Assembly (NCBI GenBank): GCA_013205525.1 | Contig: JABMMR010000106.1 | Location: forward strand, 1 to 6,471 | Reading direction: 5' to 3' | Length of the DNA stretch: 6,471 nucleotides | From: Burkholderiales bacterium | GTDB taxonomy: Bacteria > Pseudomonadota > Gammaproteobacteria > Burkholderiales > Burkholderiaceae_C | Part shown: piece by piece, positions 1 to 6,471 of the stretch | How positions within the stretch are numbered: position 1 is the stretch's first letter | How the letters are laid out: each line of letters begins with the position of its first letter | The notes under the pieces: generated by a model | What the model saw: the letters and a program-made list of their open reading frames with translations, nothing else | The model's database searches: none | Told to the model about the DNA's origin: nothing | Program-made: the position numbers and the translations under genes

Positions 1-11
1 CTCGACACTGC

Positions 12-87
<76 letters not shown>

Positions 88-106
88 GGCAAATATCGAG
101 TCTGCG

Positions 107-137
107 ATTATAGCCAAAAAACTCATGCCCCCTTCAA
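107..137 (-). promoter_or_regulatory. Probable sigma-70 type promoter of the tRNA-Ala gene
   Basis: The minus strand carries a perfect TATAAT at 107-112, 19 bases upstream of the mature tRNA 5' end (base 87). The best -35 candidate is TTGAAG at 132-137, with a 19-bp spacer, which is longer than the ideal 17; the alternative TGAAGG at 131-136 gives 18 bp. Transcription would start near 100, leaving a short 5' leader for RNase P to remove. The -35 element overlaps the last codons of gltX, so the tRNA could also be reached by read-through from the upstream operon. The -10 box is convincing; the -35 box is less so. Confidence 0.65.
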
Positions 138-1505
138 CCTCTGTAAAACAACTTCACGCGAGAACAAGGCCAGTACCGCATCCAAAGAAGGGGTTTGCGG
201 TGTACCCATCAACAAAACGCGAACCGGCATGGCGAGTTGCGGCATCTTCAAACCAGATTGTTGTAAAAGTTCTTTCAACACCAAAGCAATAGACAACTTG
301 TCCCATGAGCAGACGTTTAAAGCTTGTGTCAAGGACTGCAAAACGGGTTGAATATCGGCAGTGAGAAATTGCGCTGCGTCTTGTTCGCTGACGGTGACAG
401 GTAAATAAAAGCGTTTCACCCAATCGACCAATGCCAGCGTGGTGTCACACCTGTCTTTGAACACATCGCACATCGCGGGCAAGCGTTGGTCAGTTGTCAC
501 GCCCATGGCTTGCAACAAGGGGTTGACCCAGTCAGACAAAGCCTCCCCACTCATGGCTTTTAAGTGCTGCGCGTTCACCCAGCGCAGTTTGGCTTCATCA
601 AACTGCGCAGCACTTTTGCCTAAGTGGTCTAGGTTGAACCACTGCACAAATTGTTCGCGGCTGAAGATTTCATCGTCACCATGGCTCCACCCCAAACGTG
701 CAAGGTAATTCACCATGGCCTCGGGCAAGAAACCTTCATCGCGAAACTGCGTCACCGGCTTGGCGCCAGTGCGCTTGCTCAGTTTGTCGCCTTGCTCGTT
801 AAGCACGGTGGGCAGGTGGGCGTACACCGGTGGCTCATGCCCCAAGGCGCGAAAGATGTGAATTTGACGCGGCGTGTTGTTGATATGGTCGTCACCGCGA
901 ATCACATGCGTGATGGCCATGTCGATATCGTCCACCACCACGCAGAAGTTGTAGGTGGGTGTGCCATCTGGACGCGCAATGACCAAGTCGTCTAGTTCGG
1001 TGTTGCTGATCTCAATGCGACCCTTCACCTTATCGTCCCAAGCAACCACACCAACCAATGGCGTTTTAAATCGCAGCACGGGTTGCACGCCCAAGGGAAC
1101 AGCAGGCAAAGTCTTTCCCTCTTCAGGGCGCCATGTGCCGTCGTAACGCGGCTTTTCTTTGGCGGCCATTTGGCGCTCGCGCAGTGCATCTAGTTCAGCC
1201 ACGCTCATGTAACAGGGGTAGACATGGCCCGCAGCCACCAGTTGCGCCAGCACTTGCTTGTAGCGATCCATGCGCTGCATTTGGTAGAAAGGGCCTTCGT
1301 CATAGTCCAAACCTAACCAAGCCATGCCTTGCAAAATCACCTCCACGGCCTGTTGCGAGGAGCGTTCTACATCGGTGTCTTCAATGCGCAAAATAAACTT
1401 GCCACCGGTGGCTCTGGCAAACGCCCAAGGGTAAAGCGCAGAACGGATATTGCCCAAATGGATGAAGCCCGTCGGCGACGGTGCAAAGCGTGTACGGGTG
1501 GTCAT
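123..1505 (-). CDS. gltX: Glutamate--tRNA ligase (GluRS)
   Basis: This cytoplasmic class I aminoacyl-tRNA synthetase attaches glutamate to tRNA-Glu using ATP. The 460-residue length is normal for the bacterial enzyme. The Rossmann catalytic core opens with [17 protein letters not shown] (residues 7-23), where HLGN at 16-19 is the HIGH signature. The KMSKS-type loop is KLSKR at 241-245, preceded by [10 protein letters not shown]. The rest, from about residue 310, is the helical anticodon-binding region. The four E. coli zinc ligands (C98, C100, C125, H127) align with C98, M100, W125 and P127, so the zinc site is absent, as in many bacterial GluRSs. The ATG overlaps the metZ stop in ATGA and is preceded by no clear Shine-Dalgarno sequence, which suggests translation coupled to metZ. 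The start is supported because the conserved APSPTG block begins at residue 8. It appears to be the last protein gene of the operon. Confidence 0.97.
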   Translation of the reverse strand: MTTRTRFAPSPTGFIHLGNIRSALYPWAFARATGGKFILRIEDTDVERSSQQAVEVILQGMAWLGLDYDEGPFYQMQRMDRYKQVLAQLVAAGHVYPCYMSVAELDALRERQMAAKEKPRYDGTWRPEEGKTLPAVPLGVQPVLRFKTPLVGVVAWDDKVKGRIEISNTELDDLVIARPDGTPTYNFCVVVDDIDMAITHVIRGDDHINNTPRQIHIFRALGHEPPVYAHLPTVLNEQGDKLSKRTGAKPVTQFRDEGFLPEAMVNYLARLGWSHGDDEIFSREQFVQWFNLDHLGKSAAQFDEAKLRWVNAQHLKAMSGEALSDWVNPLLQAMGVTTDQRLPAMCDVFKDRCDTTLALVDWVKRFYLPVTVSEQDAAQFLTADIQPVLQSLTQALNVCSWDKLSIALVLKELLQQSGLKMPQLAMPVRVLLMGTPQTPSLDAVLALFSREVVLQRLKGA

Positions 1506-2725
1506 GCAGTAGCTGAAATCAAATCAAGGCCACGCGATATATCAGCCTTGAGGTCATCCAGATGCTCTAGGCCCACGGCAATACGAACCAAGCTTTGTTG
1601 TATGCCAGCGAGTTGCCGATTAGCCTCGGTCAAGCGCCCGTGCGAGGTGCTGCCGGGGTGGGTGATGATGGTTTTCACATCACCCAAGTTGGCGGTGATA
1701 GACATCAGTTGGGTGCTGTCGATGACGGTGAAAGCGTTGGCACGTCTGTGCTCTGCAGATTCGCCCACCACATCGAAGGACAGCACAGGCCCGCCCATGC
1801 CCGACTGCTGGGCCATGGCCAAAGCATGCTGAGGGTGACTGGCCAAGCCAGGGAAATACACCTTGGCAACTTTGGGATGATTTTCCAACCACTGCGCAAG
1901 TTCTAAAGCTTGGGCAGACTGCGCCTTCATACGCAATGACAAGGTCTCTAGGCCCTTGAGCACCACCCAAGCATTGAAGGGCGACAAACTCATGCCGGCA
2001 CTGCGCATCACAGGAATCAATTTATCTTTCACCATCTCGTTAGTGGCACACAAAGCGCCTGCCACCACCCTGCCCTGACCATCCAAGTATTTGGTGCCCG
2101 AATGCACCACCACATCAGCACCCAAGGAGATGGGCGTTTGCAAAGCAGGTGTGCAAAAACAGTTGTCCACCGCCAAAACAGCGTTCGCCCTTTTGGCAAT
2201 CTGCGCCAAGGCGGCAATGTCACACACTTCGGTCAAAGGATTGGTGGGTGTTTCGGCAAACAGCAAACGGGTGTTGGTTTGTAGGGCGTTAGACCATTCG
2301 CTTAAATTGGTTTGCGACACAAAAGTGGTTTGAACACCAAACTTTGCAAATTCCGTGCTGAGTAATTTGTGCGTGGACCCAAACACCGAATGCGAACACA
2401 CCACATGGTCGCCGCTTTTCAGCAAGGCCATGCAGAGCAACAAAACCGCAGCCATGCCGCTGGCCGTTCCCACACAAGCTTCAGAGCCCTCAAGTGCTGC
2501 CAAGCGCATCTCCATGCTGGTAACAGTGGGGTTGGTAAAGCGCGAATAGATGTAGCCGTCTTCATCGCCTGAAAAACGACGCGCGGCGGTTTCACTGTCG
2601 GGCTGCACAAAGCTGGAGGACAGGTAAAGCGCTTCAGAGTTTTCGCCGTACTGGGATCTGTCTACCGCGCTGCGAACAGCCAGCGTGTCGATATGTAAGT
2701 TGGGAGGTAAAGCGCGTTCGGTCAT
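1502..2725 (-). CDS. metZ: O-succinylhomoserine sulfhydrylase (PLP-dependent)
   Basis: This Cys/Met-metabolism PLP enzyme (fold type I) of 407 residues probably makes homocysteine directly from O-succinylhomoserine and sulfide, in the cytoplasm, bypassing cystathionine. Visible family features are YSRFTNPTV (60-68, phosphate and cofactor contacts from the neighbouring subunit), the TASGMAA cofactor loop (87-93), AVDN with D187 that contacts the PLP ring nitrogen, and [12 protein letters not shown] (208-219) with K212 as the Schiff-base lysine. The GQGR after the lysine and the SLSPFNAW block (246-253) are typical of MetZ rather than of cystathionine gamma-synthase or beta-lyase. [10 protein letters not shown] (356-365) is the substrate-carboxylate region. 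It starts 6 bases after the purF stop without a clear Shine-Dalgarno sequence and shares ATGA with gltX. The acyl group (succinyl versus acetyl) cannot be proved from sequence alone; placement after purF fits betaproteobacterial metZ. Confidence 0.93.
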   Translation of the reverse strand: MTERALPPNLHIDTLAVRSAVDRSQYGENSEALYLSSSFVQPDSETAARRFSGDEDGYIYSRFTNPTVTSMEMRLAALEGSEACVGTASGMAAVLLLCMALLKSGDHVVCSHSVFGSTHKLLSTEFAKFGVQTTFVSQTNLSEWSNALQTNTRLLFAETPTNPLTEVCDIAALAQIAKRANAVLAVDNCFCTPALQTPISLGADVVVHSGTKYLDGQGRVVAGALCATNEMVKDKLIPVMRSAGMSLSPFNAWVVLKGLETLSLRMKAQSAQALELAQWLENHPKVAKVYFPGLASHPQHALAMAQQSGMGGPVLSFDVVGESAEHRRANAFTVIDSTQLMSITANLGDVKTIITHPGSTSHGRLTEANRQLAGIQQSLVRIAVGLEHLDDLKADISRGLDLISATA

Positions 2726-2731
2726 AAAGTT

Positions 2732-4246
2732 TTAATGATTGGCATTGGGCAAAGCCAGACGCGAATTATCCTCGGCATCTTCTTCGGTATTTACACGTTG
2801 TTGGTTGAGCCGGGCAATATCGGCTGCGGTGATGTCGCCCGTGATGTAGACACCGTCAAAGCAAGAGGCATCAAAGCCCTTGACCTCCGGCGAACCCGCC
2901 AAAGCCGCTCTAGACACAGCCTCGCGCATGGCACTGACCTCTTGGTAAATCAGCGCATCACAACCGATGAGCTGGCGAATGTCTTCCACGCTGCGCTCAT
3001 GGGCCACCAGCTCTTCGGGGGTGGGCATGTCTATACCGTAGACATTCGGATAGCGCACAGGCGGGGCGGCGCTGGCCAAATAGACTTTGTTGGCGCCTGC
3101 GTCTCTGGCCATTTGCACAATTTCTTTGCTGGTGGTGCCACGCACGATGGAGTCGTCCACCAACAATACATTGCGGCCTTTGAATTCGCTCACGATCGCA
3201 TTGAGTTTTTGGCGCACCGAGCGCTTGCGAACCGCTTGCCCAGGCATGATGAAGGTACGCCCCACATAACGGTTTTTGACAAAACCTTCGCGGTAAGGCT
3301 TGCCCAGCAAATGCGCCAACTGCGTGGCGCTGGGGCGGCTCGACTCGGGGATGGGAATCACCACATCAATTTCAGACGGCGGCAAGGTTGACACCACCCG
3401 TTTGGCCAAGGTTTCACCCAAATTGAGCCGCGCTTGGTACACCGACATGCCGTCCATGGTCGAGTCGGGTCGGGCCAAGTAAACAAACTCAAAAATGCAA
3501 GGCATCAACTGTGGGTTGGCGGCGCATTGTTTGGCGTGCAACTGGCCGTTTAAATCAAAAAATACCGCCTCACCTGGCGCCACATCGCGCTCGAAATGGT
3601 GACCAGTTCCTTCCAAAGCCACCGACTCACTGCCCACCATCCAAGTGCCGTCTGCGCCCTTACCCATGCACAAAGGCCGAATGCCAAAAGGATCGCGAAA
3701 GGCCAACAGCCCATGACCTGCAATTAGCGCCACCACCGCATAAGAGCCCTTAACGCGCTTGTGCACACCTTCAACCGCAGCAAACACATCAGCCGGGGTT
3801 AAGACCACGCCGCGGGTGGTTTTCTCCAATTCGTGGGCCAACACATTCAACAGCACTTCGGAGTCGCTCTCGGTATTGATATGGCGATGGTCGGTTGAAA
3901 ACAATTCTTCTTTCAAGGCTTGGGCGTTGGTTAAGTTGCCGTTGTGCACCAAGACCAATCCAAACGGCGCGTTCACATAAAACGGCTGCGCTTCTTCTTC
4001 GCTGTAGGCATTACCGGCAGTTGGGTAGCGCACTTGTCCCAAGCCAATATTGCCGGGCAAGGCACGCATATTGCGCGTTCGAAACACATCGCGCACCATG
4101 CCTTTGGCTTTGTGCATGAAAAACTTTTGTTCTAACTGGGTGACGATGCCCGCCGCATCTTGCCCACGGTGTTGCAACAGCAGCAAGGCGTCGTAAATAA
4201 GTTGATTCGCCGCTGTTTGACTGACCACACCCACAATGCCACACAT
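2732..4246 (-). CDS. purF: Amidophosphoribosyltransferase (glutamine PRPP amidotransferase)
   Basis: PurF catalyses the first committed step of purine synthesis: PRPP plus glutamine gives 5-phosphoribosylamine, glutamate and pyrophosphate. I call a 504-residue protein starting at ATG 4246, MCGIVGVV, because Cys2 must become the N-terminal nucleophile after Met removal; the in-frame TTG at 4258 would bury it behind four residues. The N-terminal Ntn glutaminase domain (to about 235) shows LGQVRYPTAG (69-78), VHNGNLTN (100-107) and SDSE (127-130), which bind glutamine. The phosphoribosyltransferase domain carries the PRPP loop VLLVDDSIVRGTT (360-372) and the flexible region around KNRYVGRTFI (324-333). 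The last 25 or so residues form an acidic, polar tail. The start overlaps the cvpA stop by one base (TGATG), and a GGAAGG element lies 12 bases upstream. Family members are usually inhibited by purine nucleotides; no operator is visible here because the operon promoter is outside the window. Confidence 0.97.
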   Translation of the reverse strand: MCGIVGVVSQTAANQLIYDALLLLQHRGQDAAGIVTQLEQKFFMHKAKGMVRDVFRTRNMRALPGNIGLGQVRYPTAGNAYSEEEAQPFYVNAPFGLVLVHNGNLTNAQALKEELFSTDHRHINTESDSEVLLNVLAHELEKTTRGVVLTPADVFAAVEGVHKRVKGSYAVVALIAGHGLLAFRDPFGIRPLCMGKGADGTWMVGSESVALEGTGHHFERDVAPGEAVFFDLNGQLHAKQCAANPQLMPCIFEFVYLARPDSTMDGMSVYQARLNLGETLAKRVVSTLPPSEIDVVIPIPESSRPSATQLAHLLGKPYREGFVKNRYVGRTFIMPGQAVRKRSVRQKLNAIVSEFKGRNVLLVDDSIVRGTTSKEIVQMARDAGANKVYLASAAPPVRYPNVYGIDMPTPEELVAHERSVEDIRQLIGCDALIYQEVSAMREAVSRAALAGSPEVKGFDASCFDGVYITGDITAADIARLNQQRVNTEEDAEDNSRLALPNANH

Positions 4247-4731
4247 CAGAACACCCAACCTTCCAGAGGAACAGGTAAAAAGGGCTTGAATAATTCAATG
4301 CCTTTATGGGCCATTTGAACCACCCAAGACGATTGCCACAAAGGGTCATTGGCTGCCGGTGTCAAGCGCACCAAGATGGCAAAAACCATCAATGCCAAGG
4401 CCGCGCGCAGGAGGCCAAACACGGCTCCCAACAAGCGATTGAAAACCCCCAAACCCACCAACGATAACGCGCCACTGAGCAGGGATGAAAAAACACGACA
4501 CACCAGCCAAACCGATACAAAAACCAAAACCCAGGCCAATATATAAGCCACCGCAGGAGTTGTGTCGCTTAAATTCAGCCAGCGCCGGACATCGACAGCG
4601 AAATAGCTGGCAATGGGAAAACCGGCTAACCATGCCAGCACTGAAAAAGACTCCTGAATCACACCACGCCACAAACCCAACACCACAGATATGGCTGTCA
4701 AAGCCAGCAAGACCAGATCCAGGGTGTTCAT
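4246..4731 (-). CDS. cvpA: CvpA family inner-membrane protein
   Basis: This 161-residue protein is the CvpA (colicin V production) family member normally found just upstream of purF; the E. coli protein has a similar length. It is strongly hydrophobic, with likely membrane segments near residues 4-21, 30-46, 60-80 and 100-121. The stretch FNRLLGAVFGLLRAAL (97-112) matches the conserved family block. The E. coli gene is needed for colicin V production and has been linked to envelope stress tolerance, but its biochemical role is unsettled, so no activity is assigned. The ATG lies 4 bases after the SPOR-gene stop. GAAGAG touches the ATG directly, too close to be an ideal ribosome site, so coupling to the upstream gene is likely. 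Its TGA overlaps the purF ATG by one base. Confidence 0.93.
   Translation of the reverse strand: MNTLDLVLLALTAISVVLGLWRGVIQESFSVLAWLAGFPIASYFAVDVRRWLNLSDTTPAVAYILAWVLVFVSVWLVCRVFSSLLSGALSLVGLGVFNRLLGAVFGLLRAALALMVFAILVRLTPAANDPLWQSSWVVQMAHKGIELFKPFLPVPLEGWVF
4259..4264 (-). promoter_or_regulatory. Candidate Shine-Dalgarno sequence for purF
   Basis: Minus-strand GGAAGG lies inside the end of cvpA, 12 bases before the purF ATG at 4246. The spacing is longer than the usual 5-9 bases, so re-initiation after the overlapping cvpA stop probably helps. It directly abuts the TTG at 4258, too close to serve that codon, which supports the 4246 start. Confidence 0.5.
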
Positions 4732-4735
4732 CTCT

Positions 4736-5371
4736 TCAAATCGTCAGCACCGTAGCACTGAGTTGCAAAGACTTGATTTTGTCGACAGTTTTTTGCGCTT
4801 CTTCTTTGGTGGCAAAGGGGCCCACGCGCACACGGATGCGCTTTCCCTCTTTGGTTTGGGCGATATGGGTGTAAGTTTTGATGCCAGCTTTTTCTAGCTT
4901 TGCGCGAACTTCTTTGGCCTTGCTGTCTTGCTCAAAAGCGCCCACTTGCACAATAAAACGCAGAGCAGCGTCATCGGGCTTGGTTTTGGGCTCGGGTTTA
5001 GCGGGCAGTTCTTCCTCTATGGCTTGCGGCGGAGAAGGTTTTTCAACCACCTTAACAGGCTGGGTGTTGGCAGCTAAATCAGCATCGGCCACGGGAGCAG
5101 GCACCGCAGCAGCAGGCGGCGAAGGTGGCTGGTTTGGAAGAACTCTTTCTCTGTCCGGCATATCGATGCGGATGTCGGGGGCGACTTCCCTAGGCTTGGT
5201 ATCAAACACCAAAGGAAAACCAATCACGGCCAACAAAACCAACACAGTTGCGCCAATCAGGCGGTGGCGTGCTTGCCTGCGTAAGACATCGAGGCTTTGA
5301 GCGGCCATGCCATCAGCATTTTTATCATCTGCCGAAGCATTGCCAGAGGAGCGGGACTTGAAAAATGCCAT
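4736..5371 (-). CDS. SPOR-domain bitopic membrane protein (DedD-like)
   Basis: The 211-residue protein has a polar, basic cytoplasmic N-terminus (1-37), one transmembrane segment (about 38-56, LIGATVLVLLAVIGFPLVF), a long Pro/Ala/Glu-rich linker (about 60-135) and a C-terminal SPOR domain (about 136-211). The two half-repeats of the SPOR fold show as FIVQVGAF (139-146) and IRVRVGPF (179-186). SPOR domains bind denuded glycan strands of septal peptidoglycan. The layout, size and position between folC and cvpA match E. coli DedD, a non-essential helper of cell constriction, so a periplasmic septal role is inferred. The symbol is left blank because beta-group members are usually named only as SPOR-domain proteins. 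The ATG lies a single base after the folC stop (TGACATG) with no clear Shine-Dalgarno sequence, so translation is probably coupled. Confidence 0.92.
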   Translation of the reverse strand: MAFFKSRSSGNASADDKNADGMAAQSLDVLRRQARHRLIGATVLVLLAVIGFPLVFDTKPREVAPDIRIDMPDRERVLPNQPPSPPAAAVPAPVADADLAANTQPVKVVEKPSPPQAIEEELPAKPEPKTKPDDAALRFIVQVGAFEQDSKAKEVRAKLEKAGIKTYTHIAQTKEGKRIRVRVGPFATKEEAQKTVDKIKSLQLSATVLTI

Positions 5372-5372
5372 G

Positions 5373-6471
5373 TCAGTCAGGTGGGCTTTGGGCAGAAAGG
5401 CGGCCCGCTATGCCGTGCTCTAAAACACCGCCAACGGTCAGGAAAGAACCAAAGACCAGAATTCTATCAGTGGGGTCTGCGTCTGCCATTGCCTGGGTCA
5501 ATGCCGAAGAGGGGTCAGCAAAAATTTGAGCCTTTTGAACTGCGGGCGGCGAAGTGGCTTGCCACACCGACTGCAAATGCAAACCCGTGGCCGCCCGTGG
5601 TGAAGGCAGGTCACAAAAATACCAGTGATCAACCAAAGGCTGCAAGCGTTGCAACATGCCTTGCAAATCTTTGTCGGCCATCGCCCCCATCACTGCGCGG
5701 GTGACGGCGAAGTAGCCCATGGCGTCCAGGTTGTGTGCCAAGGCGGCAACCGCATGCGGGTTGTGCGCGACATCCAACACCAAGGCCGGCTGCCCTGGCA
5801 ACATCTGAAACCGCCCAGCCCATTCAACGCGAGACAGCCCTGAGCGAATGGCTTGCGCGGTCACTGGCAAGCGCTCTCGCAAGGCCTGCAAAGCCGCGAG
5901 AACGCCGGCTGCATTGACAAGTTGATTCACCCCCCGCAAAGCCGGATAAGCCAAACCCGCCCATGTGCGTCCGGCACCAACCCAGCGCCACTGCTGCTGG
6001 TCGCCCGCGTAATGAAAGTCAACGCCGGATTGCCAAACCACGGCCCCCACGCTTGCCGCGTGTTGCGCCAAGCTGAGCGGCGGATGCGGGTCGCTGACGA
6101 TGACGGGTTTGGCGCTGCGCATGATGCCGGCCTTTTCACGGCCTATGCTTTCGCGGTCAGGGCCCAGCCATTCGGTGTGGTCGATGTCTATGCTGGTGAT
6201 GATGGCGCAGTCGGTGTCAATCACATTCACCGCATCCAAACGCCCACCCAAGCCCACCTCCAAAATCACCACATCGAGTTGAGCGTCGGCCAAGCAGCTC
6301 AAAATAGCCAGTGTGGTGAATTCAAAATACGTGAGAGAAATGTCGCCGCGCATGGCCTCGACTTTGGCGAAATGCGCCACCAAAACCGAGGAAGCCACGG
6401 TTTTACCCAGCAAAGTGCAACGCTCTTCGAAATACACCAAATGCGGCGAGGTAAAAAGCCCGGTGCGATAC
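5373..6471 (-). CDS. folC: Bifunctional folylpolyglutamate synthase / dihydrofolate synthase, 5' end missing
   Basis: FolC adds glutamate to dihydropteroate to make dihydrofolate and extends tetrahydrofolates with gamma-linked glutamates, using ATP in the cytoplasm. The frame stays open through the right edge; its first complete codons read YRTGLFTSPHLVYFEER, the well-known FolC block that follows the P-loop. Counting from that Tyr (bases 6468-6470), the visible 365 residues include SLTYFEFTTL (45-54), VILEVGLGGRLDA (68-80), SIDIDHTEWLG (93-103), REKAGI (111-116, with the usually carbamylated lysine), LDVAHNPHA (232-240, C-terminal domain) and VFGSFLTVGGVL (339-350). Compared with E. coli FolC (about 420 residues), some 65 N-terminal residues, including the P-loop, lie outside the window. 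The TTG at 6440 encodes the Leu of SPHLV and is not a start. The gene is intact as far as seen and ends one base before the SPOR gene. Confidence 0.96.
   Translation of the reverse strand, partial: YRTGLFTSPHLVYFEERCTLLGKTVASSVLVAHFAKVEAMRGDISLTYFEFTTLAILSCLADAQLDVVILEVGLGGRLDAVNVIDTDCAIITSIDIDHTEWLGPDRESIGREKAGIMRSAKPVIVSDPHPPLSLAQHAASVGAVVWQSGVDFHYAGDQQQWRWVGAGRTWAGLAYPALRGVNQLVNAAGVLAALQALRERLPVTAQAIRSGLSRVEWAGRFQMLPGQPALVLDVAHNPHAVAALAHNLDAMGYFAVTRAVMGAMADKDLQGMLQRLQPLVDHWYFCDLPSPRAATGLHLQSVWQATSPPAVQKAQIFADPSSALTQAMADADPTDRILVFGSFLTVGGVLEHGIAGRLSAQSPPD

Noticed and set aside
114..122. T-run on the minus strand after gltX as a rho-independent terminator
   Set aside because: There is a run of T residues, but no GC-rich hairpin precedes it; the region is better explained as the spacer of the tRNA promoter.
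1329..1832. Plus-strand open frame of 167 codons spanning the gltX/metZ junction
   Set aside because: It is antisense to two conserved genes, has a Cys/Arg-rich unstructured composition and has no supporting ribosome site.
2735..3391. Plus-strand open frame of 218 codons opposite purF
   Set aside because: It lies entirely antisense to well-conserved purF sequence, shows no recognisable motif, and its His/Arg/Gly-rich composition is typical of a mirror frame.
5070..5190. Proline/alanine-rich low-complexity stretch as a repeat or foreign segment
   Set aside because: It is the flexible periplasmic linker expected between the membrane segment and SPOR domain of a DedD-like protein.
6438..6440. 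TTG as a possible folC start codon
   Set aside because: Upstream codons to the window edge keep the FolC signature (YRTGLFTSPH), so this codon is the internal Leu of SPHLV and the gene is simply cut by the window.

Overview
The window looks like a chromosomal housekeeping segment from a betaproteobacterium. The likely group is Burkholderiales, perhaps a freshwater Comamonadaceae with moderate GC such as a Limnohabitans relative. This rests on gene order (folC - SPOR/dedD-like - cvpA - purF, the same core order as in E. coli), on metZ following purF, and on remembered similarity of the proteins. No database search was run, so the genus is a guess.

Every gene is on the minus strand, so transcription runs from the right edge to the left. 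In order: the 3' part of folC (5373-6471, cut by the window edge), a SPOR-domain membrane protein (4736-5371), cvpA (4246-4731), purF (2732-4246), metZ (1502-2725), gltX (123-1505), and tRNA-Ala(GGC) (12-87). Gaps between coding regions are 1, 4 and 6 bases (folC/SPOR, SPOR/cvpA, purF/metZ). cvpA/purF overlap by 1 base (TGATG) and metZ/gltX by 4 bases (ATGA). I see no terminator or room for a promoter between the protein genes, so they read as one translationally coupled operon. The tRNA has its own probable promoter, whose -35 region lies in the last codons of gltX.

The products serve connected needs. FolC makes dihydrofolate and folylpolyglutamates, which supply one-carbon units for purine and methionine synthesis. 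PurF commits PRPP to purines and releases glutamate. MetZ makes homocysteine for methionine. GltX charges glutamate onto tRNA. The SPOR protein probably acts at the septal cell wall, and CvpA is an inner-membrane protein of poorly defined role. This metabolic link is an inference from gene content.

I found no undescribed system, mobile element, CRISPR array or foreign-looking insert. The observation most worth checking is the tRNA-Ala gene, which folds well and keeps the G3:U70 identity pair but has C instead of the near-universal A58 and a broken pair (29:41) in the anticodon stem. Both changes are T to G on the plus strand, so sequencing error must be considered. Two start-site points matter for annotation: purF must start at 4246 so that its catalytic cysteine follows the initiator Met, and the TTG at 6440 in folC is an internal leucine codon.
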